A stretch of 64,000 bases of DNA from Ferriphaselus sp. R-1 (GTDB lineage: Bacteria; Pseudomonadota; Gammaproteobacteria; Burkholderiales; Gallionellaceae), in the NCBI RefSeq assembly GCF_000746095.1, contig NZ_JQKP01000003.1, forward strand, positions 1-64,000, written 5' to 3'. This document shows, piece by piece, positions 1 through 8,703 of the stretch. The notes under the pieces were generated by a model. It was not told the origin of the DNA. It saw nothing but the letters and a program-made list of their open reading frames with translations, and did no database searches. The number at the start of each line of letters is the position of its first letter. Within the stretch, counting starts at the first letter, position 1. A program made the translations under genes and the position numbers.

Positions 1-225
1 CGACATCAGTCGCACGTCATGTCCCATTTTGCCCAGCTCCCGCGCCCAGTAGTGTGAGCTTCCACAGGCTTCCATGCCGATCAATGTCGCTGGCAGTTTG
101 CCAAAGTATGCCTGCATCTGGTTGCGCCGCAATTGCTTCCTGACAATCACCTTGCCCGCACGATCCACTCCGTGTATCTGGAATACGTTCTTTGCCAGGT
201 CTATGCCAATACGCGTAATATCCAT
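1..225 (-). CDS. IS110-family transposase, N-terminal part (runs off window)
   Basis: The minus strand reads 75 codons from an ATG at 223-225 to the window edge without a stop. The N-terminus starts MDITRIGIDLAKNVFQIHG, the signature of the RuvC-like DEDD domain of IS110/IS1111 transposases. The Asp of GIDLAK is the first catalytic acid, and the Glu of IGMEACGSSHYWAREL is the second. The rest of the DEDD domain and the C-terminal Tnp_20 serine domain lie outside the window. A strong ribosome binding site (GGGAGGTG) sits about 6 bases upstream of the ATG. Family assignment is secure; group (IS110 or IS1111) is not decidable from this piece. Confidence 0.9.
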   Translation of the reverse strand, partial: MDITRIGIDLAKNVFQIHGVDRAGKVIVRKQLRRNQMQAYFGKLPATLIGMEACGSSHYWARELGKMGHDVRLMS

Positions 226-312
226 TTCACACCTCCCTCTGTTGACTGGTTGTTTGCCATCTCCAGTCTGGCACATCTCGATGCCGTTTAGGGGGAGGTG
301 TCCATTCCATTG
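1..312 (-). mobile_element. IS110/IS1111-type insertion sequence, transposase-proximal end
   Basis: The element is defined by the transposase start at 225 and a short non-coding stretch of about 80-90 bases upstream of it. Its outer boundary is placed near 300-315, just before the stop codon of the next gene at 324-326. IS110-type elements lack conventional terminal inverted repeats and make no target duplication, so the exact end cannot be read here. A short non-coding leader would fit the IS1111 group, whose guide (bridge) RNA lies downstream of the transposase and would then be outside this window; that is inference. The flank (CCCTACGCGGGCTA at 314-327) resembles the outer arm of the composite palindrome at 19142-19229. 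Confidence 0.7.
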
Positions 313-323
313 CCCTACGCGGG

Positions 324-611
324 CTACAGAGTGCAATAGGAAAAAGCAATTTGGGAACCACTATCTTTCTCACAAATCATTTTCTCAGGGTGTGATTGGC
401 TATCGCATAGCATTTCAGACCATTTTTTGTGACGCTCGCAGCCATCAAGGTCTTTGAACCTAGCACTAACAAAGCAGTTAGTCTCACCTGCTCCGCAAAT
501 TACATACCTCACAGAGGTTTCACCTTTGGCACCCTTAATGCCTTCAGTATTCTCGCTATTGCAGCCAACTAGAAAGCAAATCAGTAGCAGTGTCACAATG
601 CTCTTATTCAT
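324..611 (-). CDS. small hypothetical lipoprotein
   Basis: A 95-residue protein with a lipoprotein signal: MNKSIVTLLLICFLVGC, with the lipobox LVGC giving a lipidated Cys at residue 17. The mature part is short, polar and Cys-rich (several further Cys in the last 60 residues, which could form disulfides). The start at 611 is preferred over in-frame codons further upstream because it opens directly on the signal peptide. No family is recognised. Base composition is lower in GC than the housekeeping genes, in keeping with an accessory region. The IS boundary lies within about 15 bases of its stop codon, but the reading frame ends naturally, so it does not look truncated. Confidence 0.6.
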   Translation of the reverse strand: MNKSIVTLLLICFLVGCNSENTEGIKGAKGETSVRYVICGAGETNCFVSARFKDLDGCERHKKWSEMLCDSQSHPEKMICEKDSGSQIAFSYCTL

Positions 612-663
612 CTGAGCGCCCAATCTGTAGTTAATTAGCCGTGTCGGTAGGCATCGGCACAAA

Positions 664-697
664 CGTAAGGTTAGACATAAACCTTACGCAAGGTTAT
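664..697. repeat. nested inverted repeats (operator or recombination-like site)
   Basis: CGTAAGGTT at 664-672 is followed by its perfect reverse complement AACCTTACG at 680-688 across a 7-base spacer. The right arm also pairs with AAGGTTATG at 690-698, giving a second, overlapping dyad (CATAA-A-CCTT, ACGC, AAGGTTATG). Two mutually exclusive foldings or two protein-binding dyads are therefore possible. It lies upstream of the small lipoprotein and just past the hairpin at 701-726. Function unknown. Confidence 0.5.
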
Positions 698-700
698 GAG

Positions 701-726
701 ATCCCAGCCTCCGAAGAGGCTGGGAT
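701..726 (-). terminator. 11-bp hairpin with UUCG tetraloop
   Basis: ATCCCAGCCTC at 701-711 and GAGGCTGGGAT at 716-726 form a perfect 11-bp stem. On the minus strand the loop is TTCG closed by C-G, the exceptionally stable cUUCGg tetraloop. It follows the stop of the 27-codon ORF by 4 bases. There is no T-run after it, so it could act as a 3'-end stabiliser rather than a classical intrinsic terminator. Confidence 0.6.
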
Positions 727-730
727 GATG

Positions 731-814
731 CTAACTGAAAGAGAGCATCAACAGGCCAATAATTGCTTGGAGCTGCTGAACACTCAACGTCAGTTCGATT
801 GACAGCTTGAACAT
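731..814 (-). CDS. putative 27-residue hydrophobic peptide
   Basis: Minus-strand ATG at 812-814 to a TAG at 731-733. The peptide begins MFKLSIELTLSVQQLQ and ends in a hydrophobic stretch (IIGLLMLSFS). A plausible ribosome binding site (AGGGTGA) lies 7 bases upstream. It is preceded by about 200 bases of strongly folded non-coding sequence and followed at once by the UUCG-capped hairpin, so it looks like one small transcription unit. The short amphipathic and hydrophobic make-up is like a type I toxin or small membrane peptide, but no sequence family is recognised and the ORF could be fortuitous. Confidence 0.4.
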   Translation of the reverse strand: MFKLSIELTLSVQQLQAIIGLLMLSFS

Positions 815-1020
815 GGTTTTCACCCTGTTTGCGCTGGCAGTACTGCCAACTGGTTAATAGTTGGCTTTGGTGGGGACGAAGAGCTTGGCGGGGTTGCCCG
901 CTAAGTTTCTTAGCCACCTAACGGCGCGGTTGCGATCCGCACCGGGGATTTACCGCCGTTACCTAGAGTTGTCTGGGTTTCTGCAGGTTCCCAATTTGGT
1001 GCTACGTATGGATGCATAGC
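815..1020 (-). ncRNA. candidate structured RNA or folded leader, unidentified
   Basis: There is no convincing gene between 815 and 1069. The minus strand instead contains a nest of stems: AACGGCG/CGCCGTT (920-926 with 954-960) enclosing CGGT-T-GCG/CGC-ACCG (927-934 with 938-944); GCTAAG-TTT-CTTAGC (900-905 with 909-914); GCGGG/CCCGC (888-892 with 897-901, competing with the previous stem); GGTGG/CCACC (869-873 with 914-918) closing a multiloop; and a perfect 14-base palindrome at 835-848. Such density suggests a structured RNA or a highly folded 5' leader for the 27-codon ORF downstream. Orientation is inferred from that ORF and the hairpin at 701-726. Confidence 0.4.
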
Positions 1021-1030
1021 TTAGTTCTGT

Positions 1031-1061
1031 AGGCTGGGGTAAGTTTACGAACCCCCAGCCT
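1031..1061 (-). terminator. hairpin downstream of phosphoglucomutase gene
   Basis: AGGCTGGGG at 1031-1039 pairs with CCCCAGCCT at 1053-1061 (9 bp, 13-base loop). It starts 9 bases past the stop of the phosphoglucomutase gene on the minus strand and is a likely transcript end, although no U-tract follows. The arm shares AGGCTGGG with the hairpin at 701-726, so the two hairpins bracket the unassigned region between them. Confidence 0.5.
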
Positions 1062-1069
1062 TCCCCAAA

Positions 1070-2719
<1,650 letters not shown>

Positions 2720-2869
2720 TTATCGAGTCGGCATCATATCACCGCCCAGCGCGGGCGTGAGTTGAGCGAGGTCAAGACGAAAAACATCGCCATGTGACTT
2801 TGCTCACAGACGGGGTGGCAGAGACCCCGTATCTTGCACATTCCTGACTAACTTGATTGGAGATTCACC

Positions 2870-3340
2870 ATGGCCAGTAGCAAACGTATCGCATCCATCG
2901 CCATCATTCTGTGGGTGGCGACCATCGTGGTGTTCGGCTGGTTCTTTGTGCATGGGTACACCGAGACAGGTAGCGATGGGCGCAAAGCCGTGGTGCTTGA
3001 AGCCGGGGAACGAGGCCTGATCCTGGGCGAGATGCGCGGCCTGCTGGCGGCGACACAAGGCATCGTGCAGGGCATCCAGCAGAATGACATGAAGCAGGTG
3101 GCGCAATCGGCACGCGCCGTCGGCATGGCTTCGGCGGTGGACGTGAACCCGGCACTGATGGCCAAGCTGCCTATGGAATTCAAGTCGCTGGGCATGAGTG
3201 TGCATCACGACATGGACGATCTGGCGGCGGCTGCGGAAGCCGGCAAACCAGCGGGCGAGCTGCTGGGGATGTTGTCGGCCAGCATGGGCAAATGTGTGGC
3301 CTGCCATTCGGCCTGGCAGCTCAAGGTCGAGCAGAGATGA
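2870..3340 (+). CDS. membrane-anchored monohaem c-type cytochrome (cytochrome c'-like)
   Basis: A 156-residue protein with an uncleaved N-terminal membrane anchor (IASIAIILWVATIVVFGWFF, about residues 7-26) and one haem motif CVACH at residues 142-146, ten residues from the end. The rest is helical, and the C-terminal placement of CXXCH matches the four-helix cytochrome c' / cytochrome c-554 fold, so it should be a periplasm-facing electron carrier or gas-binding protein. A TTGGAG site lies 8 bases before the ATG. A 7-bp hairpin (ACGGGGT/ACCCCGT, 2810-2816 with 2824-2830) sits in the upstream region. The gene stands alone, divergent from pgm. The partner and substrate cannot be read from the sequence. 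Confidence 0.8.
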   Translation: MASSKRIASIAIILWVATIVVFGWFFVHGYTETGSDGRKAVVLEAGERGLILGEMRGLLAATQGIVQGIQQNDMKQVAQSARAVGMASAVDVNPALMAKLPMEFKSLGMSVHHDMDDLAAAAEAGKPAGELLGMLSASMGKCVACHSAWQLKVEQR

Positions 3341-3360
3341 CCGCTTCGGCACCCAAAATA

Positions 3361-3384
3361 AAAACGCCCCGATGGGGCGTTTTT
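3361..3384. terminator. bidirectional intrinsic terminator
   Basis: AAAACGCCCC (3361-3370) pairs with GGGGCGTTTT (3374-3383) across a 3-base loop, with a T-run on the plus side and an A-run on the other. It lies between the convergent cytochrome and parvulin genes and can serve both. Confidence 0.9.
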
Positions 3385-3406
3385 ACTTGGTGGCGTGCCA
3401 GCGATC

Positions 3407-4186
3407 TTATTCGATCTTGGCAGCGTTGCGCAGCTCGGTGACCGCCTGCTGGACTTGTTGCTGTTGCAGGAACTGGGTGATCTGCGGCTTGACCTGTTCG
3501 TACTCGGGAGTCTTGTGTTCGCGCGTGTCGTCCAGACGGATGACGTGCCAGCCGAACTGGGTCTGCACCGGCTCGCTGACCTGGCCCTTGCTCAGGCGGC
3601 TCAAGGCGTTGCCGAACTCAGGCACGAAGCCCTTGGGGTCGGCCCAGCCCAGATCGCCACCCTGCTTGGCGGAACCCGGGTCCATCGACTTGGCGGCCAG
3701 CGCCTCGAACTTCGCACCTTTCTTCAGCTTGGCGACGATGTCCTTGGCTTCGGCTTCGGTCTTCACCAGGATGTGGCGCGCCTTGTATTCGCTCTTGCTG
3801 GACTGAGCCTTGAGGCGGTTGTATTCGGCCTTGACGGCATCCTCGCTGACGGGATGGGTCTTGATGTAATCCTGCACATATGCGTCGGCCAGCACGTTCT
3901 GACGGATCATCTCCATCTGTGTCTGGACATCGGCACTCTTGTCCAGACCACGCTTGGTGGCGGCCTGCGACAGCAGTTCCAGATTGATGAGGCTGTCCTT
4001 GATGCCTTTGCGCAATTCGGGGCTGTCCGGCTGACCTTGTGCGGCCATCGCCTTGACGCGGGCATCCACACGGGATTGAGGAATGGATACGCCATTCACC
4101 AGCGCGGCGGACTTGTCTTCGGCAGAAGCCGGGAAGGCGGCCAGCAGAGCCAGAGCGATCAGGGCAGGTTTTGCTACTTTCAACAT
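3407..4186 (-). CDS. periplasmic peptidyl-prolyl isomerase, parvulin (PpiC/SurA-like) type
   Basis: A 259-residue exported chaperone-isomerase. The N-terminal 22 residues form a Sec signal ending ASA-ED. Residues about 25-125 are the helical chaperone part typical of PrsA/SurA-like proteins, and residues about 134-225 are a parvulin domain opening YKARHILVKTEAEA and closing with QFGWHVIRLDD, both strongly conserved. It probably assists folding of outer-membrane or periplasmic proteins. It is the last gene of a minus-strand operon after bolA (12 bases apart) and ends at the bidirectional terminator. Confidence 0.9.
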   Translation of the reverse strand: MLKVAKPALIALALLAAFPASAEDKSAALVNGVSIPQSRVDARVKAMAAQGQPDSPELRKGIKDSLINLELLSQAATKRGLDKSADVQTQMEMIRQNVLADAYVQDYIKTHPVSEDAVKAEYNRLKAQSSKSEYKARHILVKTEAEAKDIVAKLKKGAKFEALAAKSMDPGSAKQGGDLGWADPKGFVPEFGNALSRLSKGQVSEPVQTQFGWHVIRLDDTREHKTPEYEQVKPQITQFLQQQQVQQAVTELRNAAKIE

Positions 4187-4198
4187 GAACTTTCCTCT

Positions 4199-4471
4199 CT
4201 AAAGTGAGTTCGATTCCTCGGGGGTGAGGGCGGTGATGGTAAGGGCGTGGATGTCGCCCGTCATCAAATTTTGCAGCGCGGAATATACCATGCGGTGCCG
4301 CGCCACGGTGTGCTTGCCAGCGAACGCGGCAGACACGATGCGCAGGCGGAAATGCCCGCCGCCGCTGCGTGCGCCCGCATGTCCGGCATGGGCGGCGCTG
4401 TCGTCCAGCAGTTGCAGTTCGATCGGCTCCAGGTCTGCGAGTCGTTCGCGGATGGCGGTCATGCGGCTCAT
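4199..4471 (-). CDS. bolA: BolA/IbaG family protein
   Basis: A 90-residue BolA-like protein (class II KH-like fold). The conserved stretch [21 protein letters not shown], followed by HRMVYSAL, carries the family's helix-turn-helix-like region and the conserved His that, in known BolA-Grx complexes, helps ligate a [2Fe-2S] cluster. Known roles are iron-sulfur trafficking with monothiol glutaredoxins and effects on cell shape. It starts inside the stop codon of yciI (ATGA overlap at 4468-4471), so the two are translationally coupled. The pairing with yciI and yciB is a recurrent gene order. Confidence 0.9.
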   Translation of the reverse strand: MSRMTAIRERLADLEPIELQLLDDSAAHAGHAGARSGGGHFRLRIVSAAFAGKHTVARHRMVYSALQNLMTGDIHALTITALTPEESNSL

Positions 4472-4770
4472 GCCGGGAACACCTTTCTGAAGGGGCGGAC
4501 GCTGACGCTGGCGTACACGCCTGCGCTGACATAAGGATCGGCCTCGGCCCAGGCTTGGGCCGCTTCCAGCGAGGTGAATTCCGCCACGATCAGGCTGCCG
4601 GTGTAGCCTGCTGCGCCGGGATCGACCGCATCCACGGCGGGAAAGGGGCCGGCCAGCAGCAAGCGGCCTTCGTTCTGCAATGCCTGCAAGCGTGCCAGAT
4701 GTGCGGGGCGCGCTGCCATGCGGTGCGGCAAACTGTCGGCGATGTCGGTTCCGGTGATGGCGTAAAGCAT
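4468..4770 (-). CDS. yciI: YciI family protein
   Basis: A 100-residue YciI-like protein, a ferredoxin-like alpha/beta-barrel related to muconolactone isomerases. [20 protein letters not shown] at the start and the AGPFPAVDA and [21 protein letters not shown] segments are the usual landmarks, including the conserved His-Asp-like pair. The biochemical role in bacteria is not firmly established. It starts in the last base of the yciB stop region (TGATG at 4768-4772) and overlaps bolA, so it lies in the middle of a tightly coupled yciB-yciI-bolA unit. Confidence 0.85.
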   Translation of the reverse strand: MLYAITGTDIADSLPHRMAARPAHLARLQALQNEGRLLLAGPFPAVDAVDPGAAGYTGSLIVAEFTSLEAAQAWAEADPYVSAGVYASVSVRPFRKVFPA

Positions 4771-5312
4771 CAGTTCTGCTCCTTGTCCTGCTCGGCGTAT
4801 TTGGCGAGGAAGAACGACTGCGCCAGGATGAAGCCGAACATCAGCCCGGTCGCGCCGAACAGCTTGAAATTGACCCACTGCTCGGTGGTGTAGTTGAACG
4901 CGACGTAGAGGTTGATGAAGCCCAGCACCAGGAAAAACAGGCTCCAGCCGAGATTGAGGTTGCGCCAGACCTGGTTGGGCAGGGCGATCTTCTCCTGCAA
5001 CAGCGCCTTGATCAGGTTCTTGCGGAACAGCAGGTTGGAGAACAACAGCGCAGCGGAAAACACCCAGTACAGGATGGTCGGCTTCCACTTGATGAAGCTT
5101 TCGTCGTGCAGCAGCAGCGTCGCGCCGCCCATCACGGTGATGATGCCGAAGCTCACCCACAACATCGTTTCGACCTTGCCGTGCCGCCATTTGGTCCAGA
5201 CGATCTGGGCGACCGTGGCCGCGATGGCTGCACCCGTCGCGGCGTAGATGCCGGCGAACTTGAAGGTGACGAAGAACAGGATGACGGGGAAGAGATCGAA
5301 GAGCAGTTTCAT
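4770..5312 (-). CDS. yciB: inner-membrane septation protein A
   Basis: A 180-residue integral membrane protein of the YciB/IspZ family with about five transmembrane helices. It starts [18 protein letters not shown], the family's usual opening, and contains [17 protein letters not shown] and [17 protein letters not shown], also diagnostic. In enterobacteria YciB affects envelope integrity and septation and interacts with cell-elongation and division proteins. It begins 23 bases after msrB in the same direction and overlaps yciI, so it is co-transcribed with the redox genes upstream and with bolA downstream. Confidence 0.95.
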   Translation of the reverse strand: MKLLFDLFPVILFFVTFKFAGIYAATGAAIAATVAQIVWTKWRHGKVETMLWVSFGIITVMGGATLLLHDESFIKWKPTILYWVFSAALLFSNLLFRKNLIKALLQEKIALPNQVWRNLNLGWSLFFLVLGFINLYVAFNYTTEQWVNFKLFGATGLMFGFILAQSFFLAKYAEQDKEQN

Positions 5313-5335
5313 GGCGGCGGATTATCCGGAGAATG

Positions 5336-5707
5336 TCAGGCCCTGTCGAGCTTCAGCGCGGCTGAGTTGATGCAGTAACGCAGCCCGGTCGGCGCGGGGC
5401 CATCCTCGAACACATGCCCCAGATGCGCGTCGCACCGGGCGCAGCGCACCTCGACCCGGCGCATCCCGTGCGAGTGGTCGGCCAGTTCCCTGATCGCCCC
5501 GGCAGCGGCGGGTTGCCAGTAGCTCGGCCAACCCGTGCCGGAGTCGAACTTGGTCGCGGCATCGAACAGCGCTGTCCCGCAGCACACGCAGCGATAAGTT
5601 CCCGCGTCGTGGCAATCCCAGTATTCGCCGCTGAACGGTGGCTCCGTGCCGCACTGGCGGCAGACACGGTATTGTTCCGGCGTGAGGTCGGCGTCCGGCG
5701 TGCTCAT
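5336..5707 (-). CDS. msrB: methionine-R-sulfoxide reductase
   Basis: A 123-residue MsrB that reduces methionine-R-sulfoxide in proteins. The four structural zinc Cys are visible as CRQC/CVCC-type pairs near the start and [12 protein letters not shown] in the second half. The catalytic region is [13 protein letters not shown] with the active Cys in RYCIN, and [11 protein letters not shown] is the conserved substrate pocket. Length is normal. The ATG at 5705-5707 overlaps the stop of the GST gene (ATGA), so the two are coupled, consistent with a shared oxidative-stress role. Confidence 0.95.
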   Translation of the reverse strand: MSTPDADLTPEQYRVCRQCGTEPPFSGEYWDCHDAGTYRCVCCGTALFDAATKFDSGTGWPSYWQPAAAGAIRELADHSHGMRRVEVRCARCDAHLGHVFEDGPAPTGLRYCINSAALKLDRA

Positions 5708-6324
5708 GATTGTCCCGCCAGACTGACCTTCATGCTGTCCCGTTCCGCCATGCGTGCGAACCAGCTCGCCAGCGTCGGGTGGGCGGCGCGCCAGTCGCGC
5801 TCCGGCTGGCGCAGGTCCAGATAGACCAGCGCGCTCGCCAGCGCAAGGTCGGCCAGTGTCAGCGCCGCACCTTCGCAGAAGTCGCCCGCGCCCAGCAACT
5901 CGGCGACATACGCCAGAGCGCGGCTGATGGCTTCGTTGTGGCGTTCGATGTTGCCCGGCTCCTGTTTTTCTGCCGCACGGATGCGCTCGGTGCGCACCAC
6001 GACAGCGGAATCCATGATGCCGTCCGCCAGCGCCTCCCAACGCTTCACCCGCATCCGCGCCAGCGCATCGTCGCGCGGGATGAGGATGGGCGTGTCGTTC
6101 AGCGTATCGGCGTATTCCGCGATCACCGGCGAATCGAACACGCAGGTCGCGTCGTCCAGGATCAGCGCCGGGATGCGCCCCAGCGGATTCACCCGCGCCA
6201 CCTGGCTACCCGGATCGCGCGGTGCATCGACCAGATAGTCGTGCGGAAGGTTCTTCTCCAGCAGCACCAGGCGCACCTTGCGCACATACGGGCTGGTGTC
6301 GGTACCAAGCAACTTCATCGTCAT
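5704..6324 (-). CDS. glutathione S-transferase
   Basis: A cytosolic GST of about 206 residues. The N-terminal thioredoxin-like domain opens [19 protein letters not shown] (catalytic Ser region SPYVRK), with the cis-Pro loop in NPLGRIPAL and the glutathione-binding DSPVIAEY. The C-terminal domain is helical with [13 protein letters not shown], the usual GST_C signature. Several in-frame starts exist at 6342 (GTG), 6336, 6324 and 6318; 6324 is used because GGAG lies a few bases upstream. It is first in the operon with msrB, yciB, yciI, bolA and the parvulin gene. Substrate is unknown. Confidence 0.9.
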   Translation of the reverse strand: MTMKLLGTDTSPYVRKVRLVLLEKNLPHDYLVDAPRDPGSQVARVNPLGRIPALILDDATCVFDSPVIAEYADTLNDTPILIPRDDALARMRVKRWEALADGIMDSAVVVRTERIRAAEKQEPGNIERHNEAISRALAYVAELLGAGDFCEGAALTLADLALASALVYLDLRQPERDWRAAHPTLASWFARMAERDSMKVSLAGQS

Positions 6325-6428
6325 GGAGCTCTCCATCGTCACGTTCCTGAAAGTAGGGAGGGCCCGATGCCTGCGCCCCCGCCGATTTCGGATGATACCT
6401 GTGTTCGCGGTCGCGGGGCAGGGCGGGA

Positions 6429-7205
6429 ATGCGGCATAATCGCGCCCCTATGGGATACCCTATCGACATTCGTGAACAGGACGGGCTGCGCACCCTGCGC
6501 TTCGAGTCGTCGTGCGTGCAGGGCGCGATGCGCGTCGAGCGGCCCTGGGACCTGGAGCTGGAATACACCCAACTGATGATGGCCGCGCTGCTCTTGCGCA
6601 CGGAGAGCGACTTTCCGCGCAAGGTGCTGCTGATCGGGCTGGGAGCCGGGTCGTTGCCCAAGTTCCTGTATCGCCACTGTCCGCAGGCACAGCTCACTGT
6701 GGTGGAGATCGTGCCGGAGGTGGTGGCTGCGGCCCGACAGCATTTCTGTCTGCCTGACGATGCCGCGCGCTTGGGCGTGGTCACCGGTGACGGGGTCGAG
6801 TTCATGCGCAGCAGTGGCGACAGTTACGACTTGATCGTGGTGGACGGCTTCAACGAACACGCGCATCCCGGCGAACTGAATCGGCTGCCGTTCTACCGCG
6901 ATTGTCGTTCGCGCCTGACCGCGCAGGGCTTGCTGGTGACCAACCTGATCGGCCTGAGTCAGCGCTACAAGGGTGGGCTCGCCTATATCGAACAGGCGTT
7001 CGAGGGGCGTGCCGCCAGCTTCCCTCGTTGTCACAGCGGCAATAGCATCGCGGTCGCGACCGCCGGGGCTACTGTCGAGATCACGCTGGATGACCTGGAG
7101 CTGCGCGCCCGCACGCTGGCGGAGCGCACCGGGCTCGACCTGCGGCCCGTGGTGGACAAGATGAGAGCCGATCGACACTGGTCGGACGGAAAACTGAGGA
7201 TCTAG
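6429..7205 (+). CDS. spermidine-synthase-fold SAM-binding protein
   Basis: A 258-residue protein of the spermidine synthase/methyltransferase fold. LLIGLGAGSLPKFLYRH is the glycine-rich nucleotide loop, VVEIVPEV ends strand 2 with the ribose-binding acid, and YDLIVVDGFNE supplies the Asp that corresponds to the catalytic acid of SpeE. The amine-binding motifs of true spermidine synthases are not clear, and no speD neighbour is present, so polyamine synthesis is uncertain. An alternative ATG is at 6450; the earlier start is kept because AGGGCGGGA precedes it. It ends one base before the start codon of pepD, so they are probably co-transcribed. Confidence 0.75.
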   Translation: MRHNRAPMGYPIDIREQDGLRTLRFESSCVQGAMRVERPWDLELEYTQLMMAALLLRTESDFPRKVLLIGLGAGSLPKFLYRHCPQAQLTVVEIVPEVVAAARQHFCLPDDAARLGVVTGDGVEFMRSSGDSYDLIVVDGFNEHAHPGELNRLPFYRDCRSRLTAQGLLVTNLIGLSQRYKGGLAYIEQAFEGRAASFPRCHSGNSIAVATAGATVEITLDDLELRARTLAERTGLDLRPVVDKMRADRHWSDGKLRI

Positions 7206-7206
7206 T

Positions 7207-8703
7207 ATGACTGGTACTGACACGGCTGCCGCTTGGGCCGACCTGCAACCGCGTAGCGTATGGGCGCACTTCGCCACGCTGTGTTCGATTCCGCGCCCGT
7301 CCTATCGGGAAGCGGTGCTGCGCGATTATCTGCAGGCATGGGCGGCGGAACGCGGGATAGCGTCCGAGGTGGACGCGGTGGGCAACCTGATCCTGCGCCG
7401 AGCGGCCAGTCCGGGTTGTGCTGCCGCACCCGGCGTCATCCTGCAAGCCCACCTCGATATGGTGTGCCAGGCCAACGCCGGTACGGAGCATGACTTTGAA
7501 CGCGATGCCATCCGCGCCGTGGTGCGTGATGGCTGGCTCGTGGCCGAGCAGACCACCCTGGGTGCGGACAACGGCATCGGTGTCGCACTGGCGCTGGCCG
7601 CGCTGGAGGAGCCGGGTTTGTCCCATCCGCCGCTGGAAGTGTTGCTAACGGTGAACGAAGAGTCCGGCATGGATGGCGCGCGCGGTCTGGCACCCGGCAC
7701 CTTGCGCGGCCAGCGACTCATCAATCTGGACACCGAGGAGTGGGGGCATTTCTATCTTGGTTGCGCAGGCGGGATCGACGTGGAAGTGCGCCACAGCGTC
7801 GCGCTGTCCGCCGTCCCGCCCGGCCATGTGGCGGTGCGTCTGGAGGTGGCGGGCCTGCGCGGCGGCCATTCGGGCATCGACATCCACCTCGGGCGTGGCA
7901 ATGCCATCCAGCTGCTGGCCGAGGCGGTGCAGGAGCTGTCCGGGCTGGGGGAGGTGCGTCTGATCGCCATGCAGGGCGGAACGGCGCGCAATGCCATCCC
8001 GCGCGAAGCGGTTGCGGTATGTGCGTTGCCGGTGGCCGCAGCGGGCCGGGTGCAGGAGTGCGTCAGCCGGATAGCGGCGGACTGGCAGCAGCGCTACGCC
8101 GCACACGAGGCCGGCGTGTCGCTGCGCAGTCAGCCGGTCGAGCTGGCGGCGGACGCACTTGCGCTGGAGCCCCATCAAGCCGACCGTCTGCTTGCGTTCC
8201 TGCGGTCGGTCGTGAACGGGCGGGTGCGTAGCAGTGAGGATTTCCCCGGCGTGACCGACACTTCCAGCAACCTAGGTGTGCTCGCGCTGGACCGGGGCCA
8301 ACTCGCGGTGACCTGCAAGGTGCGCTCCCTGCATGGCGCGCGGGCGCATGCGCTGGCCGATGCGATGGTGGCCCACGCTCAGGCGCACGGTTTGTCGGCA
8401 TGGACGGATGGCGAGTATCCGGGCTGGACACCGAACCCGGCTTCGCCACTGCTGGCGCTGTGCCAACAGGTGTACGCCGCCGAATGCGGCCAGATGGCCA
8501 GCCTGCAAGTGATCCATGCCGGACTGGAATGCGGCCTGCTCGCCGCCAGCCACCCGCATCTGGACATGATCTCCTTCGGCCCGGACATCCGTGGCGCACA
8601 CGCACCGGGCGAACGGGTGGAGATCGGCTCGGTGGCCAAGTGCTGGAGCCTGCTCAAGGCCATACTGAGTGCACTGGCAGTGCGCCATGGAGAATTCAAG
8701 TGA
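7207..8703 (+). CDS. pepD: aminoacyl-histidine dipeptidase (Xaa-His dipeptidase)
   Basis: A 498-residue zinc dipeptidase of the M20 clan, PepD subfamily. Zinc ligands and catalytic residues are visible in order: QAHLDMVCQ (His and catalytic Asp), TLGADNGIG (bridging Asp), VNEESGMDGA (general base Glu and ligand Glu), LNLDTEEWG-like LINLDTEEWG, and GGHSGIDIH in the dimerisation domain. Full length for the family. It should hydrolyse dipeptides such as those with C-terminal His. It follows the SAM-fold gene by one base and overlaps the Sel1-like gene by 4 bases. Confidence 0.95.
   Translation: MTGTDTAAAWADLQPRSVWAHFATLCSIPRPSYREAVLRDYLQAWAAERGIASEVDAVGNLILRRAASPGCAAAPGVILQAHLDMVCQANAGTEHDFERDAIRAVVRDGWLVAEQTTLGADNGIGVALALAALEEPGLSHPPLEVLLTVNEESGMDGARGLAPGTLRGQRLINLDTEEWGHFYLGCAGGIDVEVRHSVALSAVPPGHVAVRLEVAGLRGGHSGIDIHLGRGNAIQLLAEAVQELSGLGEVRLIAMQGGTARNAIPREAVAVCALPVAAAGRVQECVSRIAADWQQRYAAHEAGVSLRSQPVELAADALALEPHQADRLLAFLRSVVNGRVRSSEDFPGVTDTSSNLGVLALDRGQLAVTCKVRSLHGARAHALADAMVAHAQAHGLSAWTDGEYPGWTPNPASPLLALCQQVYAAECGQMASLQVIHAGLECGLLAASHPHLDMISFGPDIRGAHAPGERVEIGSVAKCWSLLKAILSALAVRHGEFK

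Noticed and set aside
600-690. Possible integron attC site (GTTAGAC near 671-677)
   Set aside because: The second core (RYYYAAC partner at the proper distance) and the long imperfect hairpin were not found.
4468-5190. A 240-codon minus-strand ORF covering yciI and part of yciB
   Set aside because: Only the last 100 residues (from 4770) are YciI; the rest is a shifted reading of yciB.
6429-7205. Naming the SAM-fold gene speE
   Set aside because: The glycine loop and acid are present but the amine-pocket motifs and a speD neighbour are missing.
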